A DNA stretch of 34,254 nt from an uncultured Oscillospiraceae bacterium (GTDB lineage: Bacteria; Bacillota; Clostridia; Oscillospirales; Oscillospiraceae): the NCBI GenBank assembly GCA_944385675.1, contig CALWYD010000058.1, forward strand, positions 1-34,254, written 5' to 3'. This document shows, piece by piece, positions 7,138-15,067 of this stretch. Below the pieces are notes generated by a model. It saw only the letters and a program-made list of their open reading frames with translations. It was not told the origin of the DNA and searched no databases. Positions within the stretch are counted from its first letter, which is position 1; each line of letters starts with the position of its first letter. The position numbers and the translations under genes were made by a program.

Positions 7138-7940
7138 CAGCCCTCACCCCCCCTTCCCACCCGCAGGTGGAAGGTCTGGTAAAACTCCGGAGATGAGAGT
7201 ACCTCATCCGGAGTGCCCACTTTCAAAACCCTGTGGTTTAACAAAACCACCTTGTCGGCAAACTGGCCCAGGGTAGCAAAATCGTGGGTGGATAGAAAGA
7301 TAGACAGGTCGTACTCCGTGCGCAACTCGTCCAGCATCTCCAGCAGTTGATGTTCTCCCTCAATATCCACCCCTGACAGGGGCTCGTCCAGAATCAGAAT
7401 GTGGGGTACCGGCTCTAGGGCCAGGGCCAGCAGCACTCGCTGAAGCTGGCCGCCGGACAGGGCCCCCATGGCTTTGTCCAGCAAATCTGCTCCATGAACC
7501 CGCTCCAGGCAGGCCGCCGCCCGCTCCCGGTATTTCCTGGGAACCGGCAACCACACAGGCCACCGGGCGGTGGCAGCTGTAAAAAAGTCCAGTACACTCA
7601 CCGGGTCTCCCCGGTCAAAACTGGGGGACTGGGGCACATAGCCTACCAAAGGCCGAGCCCCCCCTGTCACCGCCCCATCGGCCAAACGAACCGCCGGTTC
7701 TCCCGCCGGGGCAAAGGTGATGGACCCGGAATAGGGCATCTGGCCCAGAATGCAGCGAAACAGAGAGGACTTGCCCGCCCCGTTAGGACCGATGAGGGCC
7801 ACAATCTCTCCACAATGGAGATGGAAGGACACCTCCTCCAGAATCTCCTCCCCCTCCAGCCGGACATTGAGCCCCTCCAGTTTCAGGCAGCAGGAGTCCT
7901 CACAGCCCCCTGTCATTTTCCCATGCTTTATCTTCCTCAT
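7137..7940 (-). CDS. znuC: Zn/Mn ABC transporter ATPase (ZnuC type)
   Basis: This 267-residue protein is the ATP-hydrolysing subunit of the metal importer. Walker A is GPNGAGKS at residues 51-58, the ABC signature is LSGGQLQRVLLALAL, Walker B is ILILDEPLSGVD and the switch histidine is in STHDF. An unusual short N-terminal tail contains GCEDSCC before the ABC domain proper; whether its cysteines bind metal is unknown. AGGAGAGG precedes the ATG, which overlaps the znuA stop by four bases (ATGA), and the 3' end overlaps znuB by one base. The three genes are thus a tightly coupled operon. Confidence 0.9.
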   Translation of the reverse strand: MRKIKHGKMTGGCEDSCCLKLEGLNVRLEGEEILEEVSFHLHCGEIVALIGPNGAGKSSLFRCILGQMPYSGSITFAPAGEPAVRLADGAVTGGARPLVGYVPQSPSFDRGDPVSVLDFFTAATARWPVWLPVPRKYRERAAACLERVHGADLLDKAMGALSGGQLQRVLLALALEPVPHILILDEPLSGVDIEGEHQLLEMLDELRTEYDLSIFLSTHDFATLGQFADKVVLLNHRVLKVGTPDEVLSSPEFYQTFHLRVGRGGEG

Positions 7941-8887
7941 TGGAGTTCCTCTCCTGAAAAGCCGTTGACGATGGCGGTTACATTGTCCTTCAGCCCGCTA
8001 TAGTATGCCTCCAGACTGCTCTCAGTCCCGTCCATGAGCATGGTCAACTGGGCCACCGTACACCCCGTCTCCCGGGCAATGGCCTGGGCAGTGGCATCGG
8101 AGCCGTTCACCTCAGTGAAGATCACGGGGATATGGTTCTCTTTGACCAGGGCCACCGTCTCGTTAATCACCTGGGCACTGGCCTCGCTGCCCTCCTCCTC
8201 TTCGATAGCGGCCAGAAGGGGCAGTTCAAATGCCCGGGCGAAGTATTGGAACCCGTCGTGGAAGGTAATCAGGCCGGCGATCTCCGGACCCTCGTCCCAA
8301 TTGAGCAAGGACCTTAAACTACTGTCCCAGGAACTGAGAAGGGTAGTGGCTTTCAGCACATTCTCTTCATAGGCCGATTGGTTGTCCGGGTCGGCCTGGG
8401 ACAGCCCTTTTTCCAGGTTTTGGACCATTATGACAGCGTTCTCCGGATCCATCCAGATGTGGGGATCGTAGTGGCCGCTGTGCGCGTCCTCCTCATCCCC
8501 TTCGCCGTGGGTGTGCCCCAGACTCTCCAACAACTCCACTCCCTCGGAGCAGTCAATTACCGTCCCCCGGGCGGCGGCCAGGGCATCATCCATAAAGTCT
8601 TCCAGCCCCACGCCGTTAATGGCAATGACATCTGCCCCCTCGATGAGCTTCATATCCCCCACCGACAGGGTATAGTCGTGCAGGCAGCTCACCGCCCCGG
8701 TATTGAGCCGCTCCACAGTTACCCCGTCCACCCCTTGGGTCAGGGCACTGGCCAGCAGATAGACAGGGTAAGTGGAGGCTAGAACGGTCATTCCCTCCTT
8801 CTCCTGAGCGCTGTCACCCCTCCTACCACATCCAGGCAGAGCCAGAGCCAGGGCCAAAACAATCGCTATACAGATACGCTTTTTCAT
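7937..8887 (-). CDS. znuA: Zinc-binding lipoprotein of the ABC importer (ZnuA type)
   Basis: This 316-residue protein is the extracellular solute-binding component. It has a lipoprotein signal peptide with lipobox LPGC (Cys20), so it should be anchored to the outer face of the membrane. The cluster A-I fold is evident: a metal-site His in GHYDPHIWMDPENA, a second in TFHDGFQYFARAF, and an acidic ligand region EVNGSDATAQ. Between them is a His/Asp/Glu-rich loop (HTHGEGDEEDAHSGH), typical of zinc rather than manganese binding proteins. It is the first gene of the operon. I found no clear Zur operator or strong promoter in the short upstream region. Confidence 0.88.
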   Translation of the reverse strand: MKKRICIAIVLALALALPGCGRRGDSAQEKEGMTVLASTYPVYLLASALTQGVDGVTVERLNTGAVSCLHDYTLSVGDMKLIEGADVIAINGVGLEDFMDDALAAARGTVIDCSEGVELLESLGHTHGEGDEEDAHSGHYDPHIWMDPENAVIMVQNLEKGLSQADPDNQSAYEENVLKATTLLSSWDSSLRSLLNWDEGPEIAGLITFHDGFQYFARAFELPLLAAIEEEEGSEASAQVINETVALVKENHIPVIFTEVNGSDATAQAIARETGCTVAQLTMLMDGTESSLEAYYSGLKDNVTAIVNGFSGEELQ

Positions 8888-8991
8888 GGAATACCTCTTT
8901 AGTCCATTTCATCGGCAGATACTCCGCCATTTGTTAAAACTTGACGCCACATATCGCTATTTTCCACCCATATCTGCGTCCCATACGTTTC

Positions 8992-9032
8992 AGAAGGCCG
9001 CCTCCGCTCTTAAGAGACGGAGGCGGCCTTCT
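8992..9032 (-). terminator. Terminator after the foldase gene
   Basis: A 15-bp perfect stem pairs AGAAGGCCGCCTCCG (8992-9006) with its complement at 9018-9032, starting four bases after the stop of the minus-strand gene. The following T-run is poor (GAAACG), so termination may rely on the strong stem. Confidence 0.65.
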
Positions 9033-9036
9033 CCGT

Positions 9037-10602
9037 TCAGCCGCTAATGAAGTTCAGGCCAAAGCGGCTAACAGCCTCATAGCCAACAGCGATCTCTTCC
9101 TCCCAACTGCTGTAGCTCTCCTCCCGCAGGGCATCTCCGGCAGTCAGTTTCCACCCAGGCTCCCCGCTTCCCACATAGTACATAATATGGAAGCCCTGGT
9201 TGCTGTCATTGCGGACAATGCCGGTTTCCCCAGGCTGGTGGTCATCCAGCGCCCACTCCAGGAAAGGCTTAGCATAGCCGGAAGAAGCAGAAATACCGGA
9301 GAAAAGCCCCTCATTGCCGCTTACAGAAGAGTCATCACTGTATTCTTTAGCCAGTTCGACAAAAGATTCCTCTGTGGCCTCCCCAGCCTTCCACTGGGCC
9401 AACAGGTCCTCCGCCTCCTTCTGGGCAGCAGCATACTGCTCCTCAGTGGGTGCTTCAGCACCGTCGCTCACCTCGGCCCGGATCAGGATATGCCGCACAT
9501 CGGCAGTATTGTTGTCATCCCGCTGCCGGTCCTCAAACAAGACCACATAGCAGTAAGCAGACGTGCTGCTGGCAGAGACATCCACCAGCGTTACATCCCC
9601 TGCTTTGCGGGCGCTGTCTTTGGCCCAGTCGCTGTACTGGCTGTTCAGGCTGCTGCCTGTCACCAGCTCGCTGACGTTGCTGGAGGAGAGCTGGTCGGCA
9701 TAGGCATCGGCCAGCGTCTGGGGATCCTCCCCCGCCTCCAGTCTCTCCTGGAGCTCCTCTGCCACAGCTTTCACGTCCTCCTGAGCCTGAGCCAGGGCGT
9801 CCGCCTTCTCCTCATCAGTCATTTCAATGGTATTTCCCTCTTCGTCAGTGGTATCTACACTGGCTCGGAACGTAAATTGGGAGATGGTATATGTGTCCAG
9901 GTCGTCTGCGTTCTCCTGATAATATGCCTCGTAGTCCTCATCGGTATAGGTGAAGCTCTCCTTCACACTCTGACCATAGTCGCTGGCCAGAAGATCCCGG
10001 TTCAGCAGCTCTACAAAGCGGTCGTAGCTGATATAGGGGCCATAGGTCGCCCGCAGATAGGCATCCCGGCTGGAATAGGGGGTACCCACCCAGGCGGTTT
10101 CCAGTTCCTCCAGAGCATTATTCAGACCGTCCCGGGTCTCCTGGGTCATGGTAAAGCCTTCCGCCTGTGCTTTGTCCGCCAAGGCCATATTGGTGGTCAT
10201 GGTTTCAAGCGCCTGTTCCATCAGCTTCTCGTACCAAGTCTCCCCTGTCTCAGAGTTATATACTTGATCCTTGGTGGAAGTGGAATTGTCGAAAGGAGTA
10301 ATTCCGATCTGGCTGTAATATTGGTTGAGCACTGCGGTGCGCGTAGAGTTAAAATAGTACTGCACATCGACTGCAGTATAGTTCTTCCCGTTAATTGTCA
10401 CTGCGGGCATAGTACGGGGCATAATTCCGCTGTTCCAAAAAATAACACCAACCGCCAGCACGACACACACCAGGCCTACAACGGTATATAGGAGTTTGCG
10501 ACGCCGGGCCTCCTGGGCCTCCTGCTGCCGCTTCTGCTCCCGGGGAGTTGGGCCGTTGGCGGCCTCAGTCTGCCGGGTTTTCTTCTCTCTGGATGCACTC
10601 AC
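9037..10602 (-). CDS. PpiC-type peptidyl-prolyl isomerase / PrsA-like foldase
   Basis: This protein of about 521 residues has a basic cytoplasmic head (residues 1-35), a single membrane anchor LLYTVVGLVCVVLAVGVIFW (about 39-58), a SurA/PrsA-like N-terminal helical region with a TINGKNYTAVDVQYYFN motif, a long acidic Glu/Asp-rich linker, and a C-terminal rotamase domain starting DVRHILI with GLFSGI and GFHIMYYVG. It should act outside the membrane in folding secreted proteins. It is not a lipoprotein, unlike Bacillus PrsA. The start is taken as the GTG at 10602, preceded by GAGAGGA; the longer frame to 10785 runs through the promoter and is not coding. Confidence 0.85.
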   Translation of the reverse strand: MSASREKKTRQTEAANGPTPREQKRQQEAQEARRRKLLYTVVGLVCVVLAVGVIFWNSGIMPRTMPAVTINGKNYTAVDVQYYFNSTRTAVLNQYYSQIGITPFDNSTSTKDQVYNSETGETWYEKLMEQALETMTTNMALADKAQAEGFTMTQETRDGLNNALEELETAWVGTPYSSRDAYLRATYGPYISYDRFVELLNRDLLASDYGQSVKESFTYTDEDYEAYYQENADDLDTYTISQFTFRASVDTTDEEGNTIEMTDEEKADALAQAQEDVKAVAEELQERLEAGEDPQTLADAYADQLSSSNVSELVTGSSLNSQYSDWAKDSARKAGDVTLVDVSASSTSAYCYVVLFEDRQRDDNNTADVRHILIRAEVSDGAEAPTEEQYAAAQKEAEDLLAQWKAGEATEESFVELAKEYSDDSSVSGNEGLFSGISASSGYAKPFLEWALDDHQPGETGIVRNDSNQGFHIMYYVGSGEPGWKLTAGDALREESYSSWEEEIAVGYEAVSRFGLNFISG

Positions 10603-10729
10603 GATCTGTTCATTCCTCTCAATTGTAAATAAAGCTCCCCGGCCGTGGGGCCGACAGACTGTCCTGGCGGCGGGCCGCGCCCTTCCAGAAAAAACCTTAC
10701 TCTGGACGCCACATGGCCGTACGTGGGGT

Positions 10730-10758
10730 ATTATACTAAAAACTTGCTCTTCTTGCAA
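10730..10758 (-). promoter_or_regulatory. Sigma-A promoter for the foldase gene
   Basis: On the minus strand TTGCAA (10758-10753) lies 17 bases before TATAAT (10735-10730). The leader would be about 120 bases and contains a GC-rich, self-complementary stretch (GGCCCCACGGCCGGGG). Confidence 0.8.
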
Positions 10759-10833
10759 GTACTGAGAGGGAGAAAGGTCCCTCACTTATGGTTTATTTGC
10801 AATTTTTCAAACTCTCACGGGTCGACTTCAACA

Positions 10834-10862
10834 ATAAAAAGACCGCGGCATTGCTGCCGCGG
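10834..10862 (-). terminator. Terminator of the 6S RNA gene
   Basis: The stem CCGCGGCA / TGCCGCGG (10855-10862 with 10843-10850, loop of four) is followed on the minus strand by TCTTTTTATTG. It closes the transcript that carries the 6S RNA. Confidence 0.85.
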
Positions 10863-10884
10863 CCCAGATCCCAGTGTATTTTCT

Positions 10885-11080
10885 ATCCCCCGCTCTGGCC
10901 GTGTGGACCCGTTTAAAACCTGCACGTGTTGGCAGGTGGGTCGCCTCCACAGCGTTTTACTGCTTCCAACTTCCAGCTGACCTCAAAGGGGGGCCGGGAG
11001 GCCTGCAAGCCACGCTGTGAGGGTGCGTCCCGTTTAAGAGATGTGGGTTTAAAAGGACCCATCACGCACCGAGCAGGAAA
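10885..11080 (-). ncRNA. ssrS: 6S RNA
   Basis: This non-coding stretch folds like 6S RNA, the RNA polymerase sigma-A holoenzyme regulator that mimics an open promoter. On the minus strand a closing stem pairs GCTCGGTGCGTGATGGGTCC (11074-11055) with GGGTCCACACGGCCAGAGC (10910-10892), allowing a few wobble pairs. A large internal bubble with ATCTCTTAAACGGG and GGTTTTAAACGGG follows, then an inner stem CACAGCGT (11019-11012) with ACGCTGTG (10955-10948) and an apical arm containing GGCTTGCAGGCCTCCC. Length, bubble and arm sequences resemble clostridial 6S RNAs as I remember them. A terminator follows; the 5' end is estimated from a TAAAAT element at the end of the upstream gene. Exact ends are uncertain. 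Confidence 0.78.
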
Positions 11081-11093
11081 CACACCGGAGATT

Positions 11094-11408
11094 TTATTCC
11101 TCTTCCTCGTCCTGGAAAAAACGTTCCATAAACAAATTGTATATGGTATCTAACTCCTCATCGGAGTCCAGGGTGGACAGGATCTCCTCCCCATTCTCCT
11201 CAATAGCCTTCATAATGACCAGGCCGTACTCCTCATCATCTGCATCTACGTCCACCGGTTCCCCCGTCTCCTCATCTTCAGCCACTGCAGGGAACATGGC
11301 ATAATAAGTCACACCCTCATGCTCCAGGGTATCAACCAGCTCCAGCTCAAATTCATTGCCGTCCTCGTCGGTCACGGTGATAAAATCAGGGCCAAAGTCT
11401 TCGCTCAT
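11094..11408 (-). CDS. DUF1292 (YrzB-like, UPF0473) protein
   Basis: This 104-residue, highly acidic protein belongs to DUF1292. It begins with the family pattern ITVTDEDGNEFELELVDTLE, then EGVTYYAMFPA and a C-terminal EEYGLVIMKAIEENGEEIL helix, ending in a run of acidic residues. The B. subtilis homologue yrzB sits beside yrzL-yrrK; its function is unknown. GGAGGT lies eight bases upstream of the ATG and a TTGCAT-N17-TAAAAT promoter lies 45 bases upstream. The 6S RNA gene starts within 15 bases of the stop on the same strand, so read-through could feed it. Confidence 0.88.
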   Translation of the reverse strand: MSEDFGPDFITVTDEDGNEFELELVDTLEHEGVTYYAMFPAVAEDEETGEPVDVDADDEEYGLVIMKAIEENGEEILSTLDSDEELDTIYNLFMERFFQDEEEE

Positions 11409-11452
11409 GGGTAGGTACCTCCCAGTCGGTTTTCCTGTCTTTGTTCACGTCT

Positions 11453-11481
11453 ATTTTACCCCCCCGGCGGTAAAAATGCAA
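11453..11481 (-). promoter_or_regulatory. Sigma-A promoter for the DUF1292 gene
   Basis: On the minus strand TTGCAT (11481-11476) is 17 bases from TAAAAT (11458-11453); the spacer is unusually G-rich near the -10. Confidence 0.72.
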
Positions 11482-11556
11482 TAGTCCCCTCTTGTAAATT
11501 TTCCCCGGCTCTTCTTTCCTGCTATACTCCCGCTCCACCCTTTTGCGCTTTCATGG

Positions 11557-11584
11557 TGGACAAATGAGCAGAATCTGGTATAAT
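11557..11584 (+). promoter_or_regulatory. Extended -10 promoter for the penicillin-binding protein
   Basis: TGGACA (11557-11562) is followed after 16 bases by TATAAT (11579-11584), with an extended TGG just before the -10. The leader to the GTG start at 11705 is about 115 bases and has a run of seven T's (11593-11600 region). Confidence 0.8.
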
Positions 11585-11704
11585 GTTACTTGTATTTTTT
11601 TGTCCCGGTTTTCAAAAGCCGAGTATCAAGGCGTTTTTATTCTTCCCTTTTATCCTTTAGACCATCGGTGTGCGGTTTTGACCGCCCCGTTCGGAGGTAA
11701 CATC

Positions 11705-14371
11705 GTGTCTGACCAGAACCATAACAATACCCCTTCCAATTCCCTGTATGACAACAGCGAATATCCCTCCCGCCGACAGCCTTCCGGCCAAGGAGAGCGC
11801 CGCCCTCGCCGCAGCAGAAAGCGCCGGAAAGGCAACATACTGCGCACCATCCTCAAAGTGCTGGGTACTCTGGCGCTCATTGGTCTTTGTACCAGCGCTA
11901 TTTTATGCTGCTTTGCGGCAGTCTATATCAAGGCGGTCATCTTTCCCATCGCTGATTTGAGTGCCGATGACTTTACCCTGGGTGAAAACAGTATTATGTA
12001 CTACCAGGATAAGGAAACCGGTGAGTACAAGGAGCTGACTACCATCCTGACCACCACCAGTTCTATCTGGGTGGACTTTGACCAGATTCCCGAGAACCTT
12101 ATCAACGCCGCGGTGGCTATTGAGGATAGGCGTTTCTGGACTCACTCCGGCGTGGACTGGCTGCGCACCGGCAAGGCCGTACTGTCCATGTTCACCGGCG
12201 GTCAGATCCAGGGCGGCTCTACCATCACCCAGCAGACCATTAAAAACCTTACCGGCTATAATGAGACTACAGTGAAACGGAAAATTACTGAAATTGTTCG
12301 TGCCCTCCGTTTCACCCAGAATAACTCTAAGGAGGACACCATCACTCTCTACCTGAACATTATTCCCCTGGGCAGCGGTTGTGAGGGTGTGGGCTCGGCT
12401 TCCTACGTGTACTTTGGCAAATCAGTCAGTGATCTTACCCTGGCCGAGTGTGCCAGTCTCATTGCCATTACCAACAACCCATCTAAATACAGCCCCTACT
12501 CCGATGCCAAAAGCAAAAGCCCCGACGGCACCGAGGTTTGGACCTCCCGGCAGTGGAACAAGTACCGCCAGGAGGTCGTCCTGTATCAGATGCTGGATCA
12601 GGAGATGATCTCCCAGGAGGAGTACGATCAGGCTGTGGCCCAGGAGCTGGTCTTTGAGCGGGGTGAGAATGAGGACGCGCCTCAGGAGATTTACTCCTGG
12701 TATGAGGAGACCGTCCTGTCCGATGTGCGGGAAGACCTGTCCCAGCAGTTGGGCTGGTCGGACAGCTGGATTACCCAGATGTTCCAGCAGGGCGGTCTGC
12801 GTATCTACACCTGCCTGGATCCGGAGATTCAGGCTATAGCCGAGGAGATCTATACTAACCGCGAGAATCTGAACTACACCTCTAAAAGCGGGCAGGACAT
12901 GCAGTCCTCCATCACCATCATTGATAACGCCACCGGAAACGTGGTGGCCATCGTAGGCCAATTTGGGGAAAAGGAGGGCAACCTGCTCACCAACTACGCC
13001 AACACGGCCCAGCGGCAGCCCGGTTCCTCCATCAAGCCCCTGTCCGTCTACTCCCCTGCCCTGGAACTGGATCGCATTTCCCCCATCTCCATCATTGATG
13101 ACTATCCCTATCAGGTTATGGGTGGCCGGGCCTGGCCTACTAACTCCGGTGCAGCCAGTTACCGGGGACTGACCACCGTACGCAGCGGCCTGACTCGCTC
13201 AGTAAACACCATCGCCGTGCGCATCCTGGCCGACCTGGTCACACCGGAAACCAGCTTTAGCTTTGTAGAAGAGAAATACCACATCGACCTGGTGGAGGCC
13301 CTGGAAGTGGGCAATCAGATTAAAAGCGATATTGGCATTTCCCCCCTGGCCATGGGTGGCCTGACCAACGGCGTGTGTACCCGAGATATGGCCGAGGCCT
13401 ACGCTACCTTCCCCAACAATGGTATCTACACTTCCTCCCGTACCTACACCAAGGTTACCCAGCTGGTAGACGGACAGGAGGTAGTCCTGCTGGAAAATGA
13501 GCCGGAACGGGAGCAGGCGCTGAAGGAAACCACCGCTTATTATATGAACTCCATGCTCTCCGATGTACTGGACAGCGGCACCGGCAAGGGCTATGACCTG
13601 AGAGGCATGACCGCCGCCGGCAAAACCGGTACTACTACCGACAACTACGACCGTTGGTTTGTGGGCTATACTCCCTACTATACCGCCGCTGTCTGGACCG
13701 GCTACCCCCAGAACGAGAAAATGAGCACTGGCAGCGCCAACCCCGCGCTCGTCCTCTGGAACAAGGTAATGAGCAAAATTCACGAGGGACTGGAGAATCA
13801 GAAATTTTCTGTCCCAGCTGGTCTAACCACCGTGGATTACTGCCTAGACAGTGGCCTTTTGCCTACCGAGTACTGCTCTATGGATCCACGGGGAAGCCGG
13901 GTTACCAAAGGCAGCGTCTTCAAGGAGGATGCCCCCAGCGGAGTATGTACCATTCATACCGCTGATAGCGTGGTCACGGTTTGTACCGACTGCCCCATTC
14001 TCAACGCCAAAGGAGAGGAAACCGGCCTTTATCATATTGCCGGTCCCTACTGCCCTGAGGAGAGCTTGAAAGAGATTTGTCTGCCCAACTACGAGCGGGA
14101 GCAAGTAGGTTCTGCCACGGCGAATGACAACATGTACCGCCTGAGCGTGGTAGAAAGCTATGGCACCTGCACTGTCCACACAGAACCGCCAGTGGTAGAA
14201 CCCGACCCGGAAGATCCTCTCAACCCCTGGCTGCCTGTCGATCCGGTAGATCCCGATGGTTCCGGTGGTGAAACTACAGAGGATCCAGACGGTTCTGGCT
14301 CCAGCAGCTCTGATTCTAGCTCCAGCTCGGGCTCCCAGGATCTCCCCTCTCAAGATATTCCCCGCCCCTGA
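11705..14371 (+). CDS. Class A penicillin-binding protein (PBP1A-like)
   Basis: This bifunctional peptidoglycan synthase has about 888 residues. Order: basic cytoplasmic head with RRSRKRRKGN, one membrane anchor (about residues 50-80), a GT51 transglycosylase domain with catalytic Glu140 in AIEDRRFWTHSG plus GGSTITQQ, then a transpeptidase domain with SSIK (Ser441, Lys444), SVN (499-501) and KTG (640-642). A disordered extracellular tail rich in Pro, Asp, Gly and Ser ends the protein, with a run SGSSSSDSSSSSGS. The start is the GTG at 11705, preceded by GGAGGT with six bases between; an upstream in-frame ATG at 11543 lies in the promoter. It is a single-gene unit with its own promoter and terminator. 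Confidence 0.95.
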   Translation: MSDQNHNNTPSNSLYDNSEYPSRRQPSGQGERRPRRSRKRRKGNILRTILKVLGTLALIGLCTSAILCCFAAVYIKAVIFPIADLSADDFTLGENSIMYYQDKETGEYKELTTILTTTSSIWVDFDQIPENLINAAVAIEDRRFWTHSGVDWLRTGKAVLSMFTGGQIQGGSTITQQTIKNLTGYNETTVKRKITEIVRALRFTQNNSKEDTITLYLNIIPLGSGCEGVGSASYVYFGKSVSDLTLAECASLIAITNNPSKYSPYSDAKSKSPDGTEVWTSRQWNKYRQEVVLYQMLDQEMISQEEYDQAVAQELVFERGENEDAPQEIYSWYEETVLSDVREDLSQQLGWSDSWITQMFQQGGLRIYTCLDPEIQAIAEEIYTNRENLNYTSKSGQDMQSSITIIDNATGNVVAIVGQFGEKEGNLLTNYANTAQRQPGSSIKPLSVYSPALELDRISPISIIDDYPYQVMGGRAWPTNSGAASYRGLTTVRSGLTRSVNTIAVRILADLVTPETSFSFVEEKYHIDLVEALEVGNQIKSDIGISPLAMGGLTNGVCTRDMAEAYATFPNNGIYTSSRTYTKVTQLVDGQEVVLLENEPEREQALKETTAYYMNSMLSDVLDSGTGKGYDLRGMTAAGKTGTTTDNYDRWFVGYTPYYTAAVWTGYPQNEKMSTGSANPALVLWNKVMSKIHEGLENQKFSVPAGLTTVDYCLDSGLLPTEYCSMDPRGSRVTKGSVFKEDAPSGVCTIHTADSVVTVCTDCPILNAKGEETGLYHIAGPYCPEESLKEICLPNYEREQVGSATANDNMYRLSVVESYGTCTVHTEPPVVEPDPEDPLNPWLPVDPVDPDGSGGETTEDPDGSGSSSSDSSSSSGSQDLPSQDIPRP

Positions 14372-14385
14372 TGGGTGCAACAGTC

Positions 14386-14430
14386 CGCCGCTGTCCCGAG
14401 TAACATGGACAGCGGCGTTTTCTCTTCTTT
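14386..14430 (+). terminator. Terminator after the penicillin-binding protein
   Basis: The 11-bp stem CGCCGCTGTCC (14386-14396) pairs with GGACAGCGGCG (14407-14417) and is followed by TTTTCTCTTCTTTTC. Confidence 0.9.
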
Positions 14431-14510
14431 TCATTTTTCTTCTGTAAAAAATGACGAATTGCGGCGGCTCATTCTTCCAATTTTCCAGCATTCCACCAGG
14501 TATTTTGCCG

Positions 14511-14539
14511 TTGAAACCTGTCAGTGCATATGCTACAAT
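14511..14539 (+). promoter_or_regulatory. Promoter of the ACT-hom-lysC operon
   Basis: TTGAAA (14511-14516) is 17 bases from TACAAT (14534-14539), and TGC immediately before the -10 makes an extended -10. It points at the ACT-domain gene 60 bases downstream. No lysine riboswitch or T-box is visible between. Confidence 0.8.
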
Positions 14540-14603
14540 ATGCTTTGCTACGAGAACAAATGGCTTTGTGTGGCGGACAGGTTGAAAACAGGGAGGGTTG
14601 CCT

Positions 14604-15044
14604 ATGAGTATTCCCGCCAAATATTTTATTGTTGAGGCTTCAGCCATGCCGGAAATTTTTCTGAAAGTGGCAGAGGCAAAGCGTTTGTTGGATACCGGGG
14701 AGGCTGCTACTGTCAACGCCGCAGCACGGGCGGTAGGTATCAGCCGAAGCGCCTTTTATAAATATAAAGACACGGTGCGACCCTTTAACGACATGCTCCA
14801 CGGTCGGATTGTCACATTTCAGATCTTGCTCAAGGATGAGCCCGGTATTCTCTCCTCCGCTCTCAATGTCTTTGCGGGAACAGGGGTCAATATCTTGACC
14901 ATCAATCAGAATATTCCTGTAAATGGCTGCGCGGTGGTCACCATGACCGCTCAGACCTCCGCCCTGCGCCGCTCTATTGAAGAGGTGTTGGGCGCCGTGG
15001 TCAATAGTCCGGGCGTACTCAAGTGCGAAATTTTGGCCGGATAA
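14604..15044 (+). CDS. ACT domain protein (UPF0735/PheB-like)
   Basis: This 146-residue protein belongs to the UPF0735 ACT family (B. subtilis PheB type). Residues 1-60 look like a helix-turn-helix (TVNAAARAVGISRSAFYKY); residues 70-146 form an ACT domain with ILLKDEPGILSSALNVFA and a Gly/Asn-rich turn, a fold that usually binds amino acids. This suggests an amino-acid-sensing regulator, though that is inference. The start is the ATG at 14604, seven bases after GGGAGG; a TTG two codons earlier is the alternative. It leads an operon with homoserine dehydrogenase and aspartokinase, so a link to threonine, methionine or lysine levels is plausible. Confidence 0.87.
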   Translation: MSIPAKYFIVEASAMPEIFLKVAEAKRLLDTGEAATVNAAARAVGISRSAFYKYKDTVRPFNDMLHGRIVTFQILLKDEPGILSSALNVFAGTGVNILTINQNIPVNGCAVVTMTAQTSALRRSIEEVLGAVVNSPGVLKCEILAG

Positions 15045-15067
15045 ATCTTGTAATGAGGTGAAATGGA

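Noticed and set aside
8888-8960. Zur/MntR operator upstream of znuA
   Set aside because: No palindrome close to a known metal-regulator box was visible.
8941-10491. 516-residue open frame on the plus strand
   Set aside because: It is antisense to the PpiC foldase, which has domains, promoter and ribosome-binding site; the plus-strand product resembles no family and no Shine-Dalgarno precedes it.
10603-10785. Longer N-terminus for the foldase
   Set aside because: The frame would cover the -10 element at 10730-10735 and lacks a ribosome-binding site; the GTG at 10602 gives a normal cytoplasmic head plus anchor.
11543-11704. Longer penicillin-binding protein start at 11543
   Set aside because: The region contains the -35/-10 promoter elements, and a GTG with GGAGGT lies at 11705.
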